NCBI GenBank assembly: GCA_963920665.1
Contig: OY987273.1
Coordinates: forward strand, 3,784,501 to 3,848,500
DNA from: Straminergon stramineum
Taxonomy: Eukaryota; Streptophyta; Bryopsida; Hypnales; Calliergonaceae
Reading direction: 5' to 3'
Length of the DNA: 64,000 bases
The notes beneath the pieces are model-generated. The model ran no database searches and had not been told where the DNA came from. It worked only from the letters and a program-made list of their open reading frames with translations. Made by a program: the position numbers and the translations under genes. Shown piece after piece: positions 58,530-64,000 of the stretch (position 1 is its first letter; every line of letters starts with the position of its first letter).

Positions 58530-59981
58530 ATGGAGAATGAGCCCCCACCATTGCCGCTTGCCACAATAAAACGCCTTATATGACAAGAGATGAAGCTTAT
58601 CCGTGACAAGGGTTGGAAACGGTGCAGTAAAATTCACAAGAAGCATGTGGCCATTTTGATCCATCCAAAGATTAAGGCATTTAAAGGTTGGAGAAATGAA
58701 CCTGAGCCTTGGAGTTACAAAAAAGTTTGCAAATACATGGATTGGTGCCACATTAGCAATTTATTTCCCTTGTGTTGGTACAAAGAACATCTGAAGCAAA
58801 ACAAAGTAAATCTTGCATACTCCAAGGACGAGGGCTTCATACTTAGATGTTGTGAGGTGTGGAAGCACTTGTATTTGGAGGACTCAACTTATTGAAACCA
58901 TAGTTTTTGTTTCTTTCTTGTGAGAATGATGTATACTGAATATGTGTTGATGAAGGAGGTGGATTGGTCAATATTGAAGGAGGTCCCTATCGCAATCATT
59001 CCAAAGACTTCAAAAATTTTACCACCAGATGAACTTGTAGATGTAAAAAAGACATTATCCAAGGTGAAGCTTGGGAAGTCATTTGTTTGCGATGAAACCG
59101 TAGTTTGGTTAGAGACATCTTGCTCTAATCAACACACCTATGAATACGATGGATATTCTTTTCACAACGATGACGAGGAGGTTGCCATACAAGAATCTAG
59201 GCCGGCTATGGATGTGAGAGTCCACCAAAGTGGACAATCAGCCCAAGAGCCCATCATAGTACAAGACATGGATGAAGAAGGCATGGAGGATGGGGTGGCT
59301 AGGAAAGTGGACCCCATTTTGCAAGAGGGTGATGGGAGTGACGGAGGAAGCGATTCAGAACATGAAGAGGCAATGTTGCTTGCCAAAATAGAAAGTGCAA
59401 AATTAGCATTGAGTGCAAAGAATGAGCAATTGAAAAATTTGAAGGAGCAAGAAGTGAATCCCACTTTCATAGAGGTGTTGAAGGCCATAACAAACGTCAT
59501 CAAAGAGAATGACAAGGGCTTCCATTCCTTCAAAAGAAATCTCGATTTTTATTTGAAGGAAATGAAGAGTGGGAAGGTGCATAAAATGGACCATTATTCG
59601 ATATGGGAATCAAAACTCGAAACCCTTGTCCGCAAACATCAGCAGGTACAAAATGAAAGGCAAAGCCAAGAACTTCAAATAATGGAGAAGAAAAAAGAAT
59701 ATTACGAGGCCGCCGTCCAACACATTCCAAAAGTAGAGCTTTTGGCTTCTTCCTCAGCATATGGTAGTGTTGCTGGAGAACTAGCAATGCTTCACAAGTT
59801 GGTGAAGTTCCATGAGCAAAGAACACCATTGATGGTATCAGAGTTGAAAGCTTTGAGGGCATAAATTTGTTTTTATTCGGATTGGTATAAGTGGAATAGA
59901 GCTCGCATAGGGAAGTCTGATGCAGAATTACAGCAAATGGGTCCAAAGCCCATCTTGAAGGATTACCTCAACTCAAAATAA
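58530..59981 (+). pseudogene. WCHI-family gene (second member)
   Basis: ATG 58530 opens MENEPPPLPLATIKRLI. The N-terminal domain has FKGWRNEPEPWSYKK, MDWCHISNLFPLCWY, NLAYSKDEGFILRCCEVW and MKEVDWSILKEVP, colinear with the genes at 46.4-51.3 and 61.4-63.7 kb. A long coiled coil follows (EEAMLLAKIESAKLALSAK, LVRKHQQVQNERQSQELQI) and a short end domain. In-frame stops are TGA 58581, TGA 58893 and TAA 59862. At 58893 the third family member has Arg at the aligned position (VDRNEVSFF), direct support for CGA to TGA. No frameshift in about 480 codons. No enzyme motif is recognisable. Confidence 0.75.
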
Positions 59982-61355
59982 AATACCTAGGAACACAATG
60001 AGGAAAAATACTGTCACTACGATTATTTTGTATGTTGCCTATCGTGGTTATATAAAGAAATGCAATGTTTTGAGATAAAACAATGTATATGGTGTCTTGA
60101 AGCAATGTGTGTACTAAAATAGTTAAATTGGAGTGGGCACACTGGTGGCATCCATGGAAGGGAGAAAATGCCACACCATTTTTGGATCTTACAACTTTTC
60201 TACATGGATGAATATGTCTTTCTCATGTTTTGGGAGAAGGTGATAGTATGATGAATGGAATGGGATTCTCGCACATAATTACAATCAAATAGGAACATGG
60301 GATTGATGGGAAGTTCTTGATTCTTGACCGTAAAAGTCGACATAGTATTTTGTGAAAATGTCCTCGTGAAATCTACAGTACAACTTGTATTTATGATTTT
60401 CATATGAATAGTGGAGAACTAAAAACCGATTGTGCCCAAAATACCATATTAATCGAGGAAATTTATTGGGCTTACTTGTCTCGGGTGATTTGCTTCATTG
60501 TTCCTCCTTGTATATAGGATTTTTTAGAATTCTAGCTTTAGCATAATTTGAAGAAAATTACAATGGGTATTGAGGAATTAGGTAGGTTTTATATGTAAGT
60601 TGGCCTACTCATGTGTTTTATGAATTAAAAATTTTGAACCCCAAGGAAGGGGTGAACCATTTGAAGGTCTGGTAATGTGAAGTCAACAACTTACCATCCA
60701 CAAAAAGGGGCATGTTGTATTTGAATGACTTTCATTCCTTCTTTGGCCAAATATCTTGGAAGGTTAGAAGAAAATCTTCCTATAATTAGAACCTCACGAT
60801 TTTGAAGAATATGAAAGGAAATATCCAATTGGACAATGATGCTCCACTCTAGTGAGTAGTGACCTAGTTTTCTTCTCAATGCAAGTGAAAGTAATTTGGA
60901 AAGTTAAACTTTAAGAGCTTCGTTGATTTGATTCATAAAATTTATTTTCGGAAGAACCGGAAAAGATCATTCTCGATATGATTTCAAAAATTGGTACTTT
61001 GGTAGAGAGGAAAAAAAGGTAGTATTAAAGAAAAATCAATGCCATATGGAACTGCCATACATAGGTATGCTAGGAAGTCGTAGAAGTGGAATGAAAGAAG
61101 CAAACCCTAAACCACTCCATCATACTTGCTAAAACAACTAGAAATATAGTGTAACTAAAGCCTAAACCTTACTTTTCATCTATTATTACAGGAAGTGAAG
61201 CTAAATTGCACGATTCCTATGAAGGTCTAGTCAATTACATTTGGGTTGTTTTGAGAGGTACTTCCTTCACCTTGTTTGTTGGTCAATGCTTCCCCAACCC
61301 CAAGTTTTTGCTTTGCACGGGTTCATGAAGCTGGCCTGTCAGCCTTCAAAATTGA
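59982..61355. other. Intergenic, no gene seen
   Basis: The sequence between the convergent second and third WCHI-family genes. Only AT-rich sequence is seen. Confidence 0.5.
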
Positions 61356-63722
61356 TTACAACACATTGGAATCTTGTAGAGCTTGGAGGGTCCTTGTTGT
61401 TTGCGGAGAATGTGCTTCCAACAAGTAGTCAAGTGCTTGACTTTGGTAATATGGTCTGTACGTAGAGTCCAAGTAAGCCATATTAGTCAAGTCTTCTAGG
61501 GAGGCACTATCATCTTGATTAGCCACCCCTTGACCTTCTAAATTCCAATGGTGTCATTGCGGATAAAGACCCTACTTGAAGGTTGAGGAGGTCTTGTCCC
61601 AATATCCACCAAGGCATTGGAAGAAGAATGCCCTCCTCCCTTCGTTTTGTGGCCCCTTTCCCATGAGCCTCAGTACAACTCTCGCAATTTTGTCTGGGTC
61701 TATTTCCCAATTCAATTGCAAGCAAACAGGTCCTTTTTCTTAATCATGTTGTCCTTCTTGCCAACTCCAAACCAAATCTTGGCCCCACAAGGTTGTGTTA
61801 GCCATAGTATCACAGGTGTGTTTCCAAGAAGGAGGCATGTAGGTCGTCAAGTTGAACATGGTATACAAGTGATCATGGAATGGTGCTAAACTAATCACAC
61901 AAAATCGTGGAATCAAGCATTGCGTGATGAGACATTGGGGGTGGTACACATGCACGCAAGATCCTTGTGCCCAACCTCCTTCGGGGCTAAATTGTTCAAG
62001 ACATATGGGGCATTTGGTATGGTCCAAAATAAAAGGTGCAGGCTTGGGCCACAAGAGTATTCATTTCTTCTCTTCTATGTGGCTAGACATTTGGTTTTGG
62101 TGGTCCCAACCATTTTTGCTCCAATCTATGACCTCCTTTTTTGGCAATTCCACCATGCACATGTTACTAGGAAACATGTCCTCCAACAATGCCCATGACG
62201 TCAATCCATGCTCACGTTTAGGAGCATTTGCAACAAAGTTTTTGGAAACTTTCTCTAGCTCCTTCGGAACTTGTTGGGATCTATCCATGGAGAGAATGTA
62301 GGCGACCTTCCAATGGTAGTATGTAGTAGTCAACTCAGCCAACTTTCTTCAAAGCATCTTATTTTCTTCTTGAAGTCCATGGTCTTTTTCCAATTGAATA
62401 ATTGATGGAACCATAGGAAATGAAAGAGAATCTTAGGTCCCATTGAGGTCAATTGTGTCATTGGTAGTATAGCTTGTGACAATAGTAGGAAGTGTATTTG
62501 GAATCATGGAAGAGCGTCTAGTGTACTTGGCAAGAGGAGAACGTTGAAGGATATGATTGGTAAGGTCCCCCACAACCTTGTCTACATTTTGGAGGTTCTG
62601 CTCTACAAAGGTGTCATCCATATCTGACAAAGTCAAAGTGTCATGGTCTTTTTCACGAAGGTGTTGCAGTTCTGTAGTTTTTTGAGAGATGAGTGTACTT
62701 TTGTGTTCACACTTACATCACAATTTCCTCATTTCATTTTGTAGTGAAGAAATTTTGGCATCTTTGGTCTTGAGGAGGTCAAGAGTTTTTGCCAAAGTCA
62801 AAATGTCATTGCTCGAGCCCATTGTTGATGGAGAAATGGGAACATGGTCAGTTTCTTCCATAGCCATATCCTTATCGGGCCCAAAGTCGAAGACGTCCTT
62901 CCTACGTTGTGTTGGCAACGGTGGGTTAGGAATTGTTGTTGGAATCGATGCAGGTCCCACTCGTGTTGTTGAGCACTGTACTCTAGATGGTTGCCTTGGT
63001 TGTTGTCCCGTGGATGTTGTTGGTCCTTCTACAATTTCATTTTGAACCTCAATGGAGCCAATAGAGTGCTCCACGATTCGTATTATTCTATGGACACCCA
63101 TACCATCATAGTCATCATCTTCTTCAAACTCCTTAGTGTCAACCTCAGTGGCAAGGGTTTGCATTTTGTATGCACTTCGAATAGGACCAAGTCCCTCCTC
63201 AAGAAAGGCTAGAACTCCTCCTAGGATGAAACCACTTTCTGGACGTGTTACATATGTACTTCCCTTGATTGTGCTCCAATCAATCTCTTTGTTTAGAGTG
63301 ACCTCATCATATGCTCCTCTAGCAAGGAAGAAGGAGACCTCATTCCTATCTACAAAGGCGGTTTTGTAGAGGACTTGCCACAATTCAAAGCATCTTTGAA
63401 GGAAAGTTGGATTCTCGTAGTACTTCAAGTTTGCCTTATTGGTGCACCAATTATAATGATGATGCCATAAAGGAAAGAACTTGCTGATGTGGCACCACTT
63501 GATGTAGTCTTCGCAGATCTGTATTGTCTAAGGCTCTGGTTCTTCATTCCAACCCTTAAAAGCAAGGTGGGTTTCACTATTGAGCATGTGCAATCTCTTC
63601 TGATGAATAGTGCTCCTACACTTGCGATGTTTGTCTTTGGTAGCCTTCCGTAATGCCTCGGCGGTTTGTGTAGTAGCGGAGATAGGTAATGCCCTAGCAT
63701 TGTTAACTCCACTAGCCATCAA
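61356..63722 (-). pseudogene. WCHI-family gene with C-terminal RING-like domain (third member)
   Basis: A single 789-codon frame from ATG 63722 to TAA 61356. The N-terminal family domain reads FKGWNEEPEP, KWCHISKFFPLWHHH, FLQRCFELWQVLYKTAFVDR and NKEIDWSTIKG. A linker and coiled coil follow (LTLAKTLDLLKTKDAKISSL), then VIDWSKNGWDHQNQMSSH. Next is CPICLEQFSPEGG...CVHVYHPQCL (62010-61930), a RING-like Cys/His pattern that in active proteins carries E3 ubiquitin ligase activity; the last Cys pair is less clear. A further 190 codons follow. Eight in-frame stops (63530, 62720, 62435, 62351, 62063, 61742, 61574, 61556) and no indel. The first aligns with Trp of the 58.5-kb gene (G-to-A); the others fit Gln/Arg. 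Confidence 0.75.
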
Positions 63723-63899
63723 TGATTGTCATGTGTAAGGCTCGAAAAACTCATTTGGGAGTTTAGGTGGTCCACAACTAGTAAGGTAAGAAGGGTGGAT
63801 GAATGTAATAAATAGTAAATACTCAAGGTTCATGCATGTAGCCACTAAACGATACAAGACAAGAAGCCTCAATGAAAGGTGCCCAAAAGGTCTTGGACA

Positions 63900-64000
63900 A
63901 GTGGATATATAGATGGGGCAAGCGCGGGTGAGAGTTGGTCATGGGGCACATGTGGGTGGGCAACCACCAGTTGAATCCGTAGTCTCCGAGGGGCACATGG
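63900..64000 (-). promoter_or_regulatory. GC-motif cluster upstream of the third WCHI gene (cut by window end)
   Basis: GGGTGGGCAACCACCAGT and neighbouring GGGGC-rich words. In the sense of the gene starting at 63722 the motif reads ACTGGTGGTTGCCC. It continues past the window edge. Confidence 0.35.

Noticed and set aside
1..64000. Reassigned nuclear genetic code (stops read as Gln/Arg)
   Set aside because: All three stop codons are affected, normal Gln/Arg codons are common, some stops replace Trp, and proper termination at TAG/TAA/TGA is seen. Decay is simpler.

Overview
This is AT-rich nuclear DNA from a eukaryote, most likely a large, repeat-laden land-plant genome. The plant reading rests on GT-AG introns, plant-type hAT transposases, a plant-type Helitron, short interstitial TTTAGGG telomere-like runs and a DUF7869-type protein. 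The lineage cannot be fixed from this window; a seedless plant is only a guess. No rRNA, tRNA, organelle or bacterial operon structure was seen.

Layout. 0-1.3 kb: minus-strand hAT transposase remnant. 2.5-6.3 kb: minus-strand DUF7869-type gene with introns and a further upstream coding exon. 7.9-8.4 kb: small plus-strand coding-like frame. 8.4-14.9 kb: AT-rich DNA without genes. 14.95-15.8 kb: foldback element. 16.3-20.85 kb: nearly complete Helitron. 23.0-29.7 kb: plus-strand multi-exon gene joining a ParB-like region, an unrecognised middle region and a C-terminal FCP1/NIF (HAD) phosphatase-like domain, followed at 30.3 kb by a second, degenerate NIF-like exon. 31.3-38.4 kb: hAT fragment, a divergent element carrying a gag-like ORF, and a second full hAT. 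38.7-45.65 kb: a minus-strand 3.4-kb element split by a plus-strand copy of the same family. 46.4-51.3 kb: a gene interrupted by a third copy (47.709-51.195 kb). 55.2-63.7 kb: a protein-kinase-like gene and two more members of the interrupted gene's family.

Three patterns cut across the genes. (1) A perfect 20-bp palindrome, CATCTGGAGATCTCCAGATG, occurs about 35 times (nine exact) between 1.3 and 31.3 kb and nowhere in 33-64 kb. It sits in gene 5' flanks and in introns. At five places it forms tandem arrays whose spacers are repeated only within that array (periods of about 73, 114, 50, 80 and 90 bp). (2) In 38-64 kb a different GC-rich motif, ACCnnnnGTCGCCC read in the gene's sense direction, is clustered just upstream of five gene starts in the same relative orientation. 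(3) Nearly every recognisable coding frame is broken by in-frame stops at positions where Gln or Arg (occasionally Trp) is expected, while indels are scarce. Examples are 8 stops and no frameshift in 789 codons at 61.4-63.7 kb, 7 stops in 421 codons of the first hAT, and 2 stops in the 1350-codon Helitron. The simplest reading is rapid C-to-T/G-to-A decay of silenced, methylated copies, so most genes are annotated as pseudogenes, but other explanations are testable.
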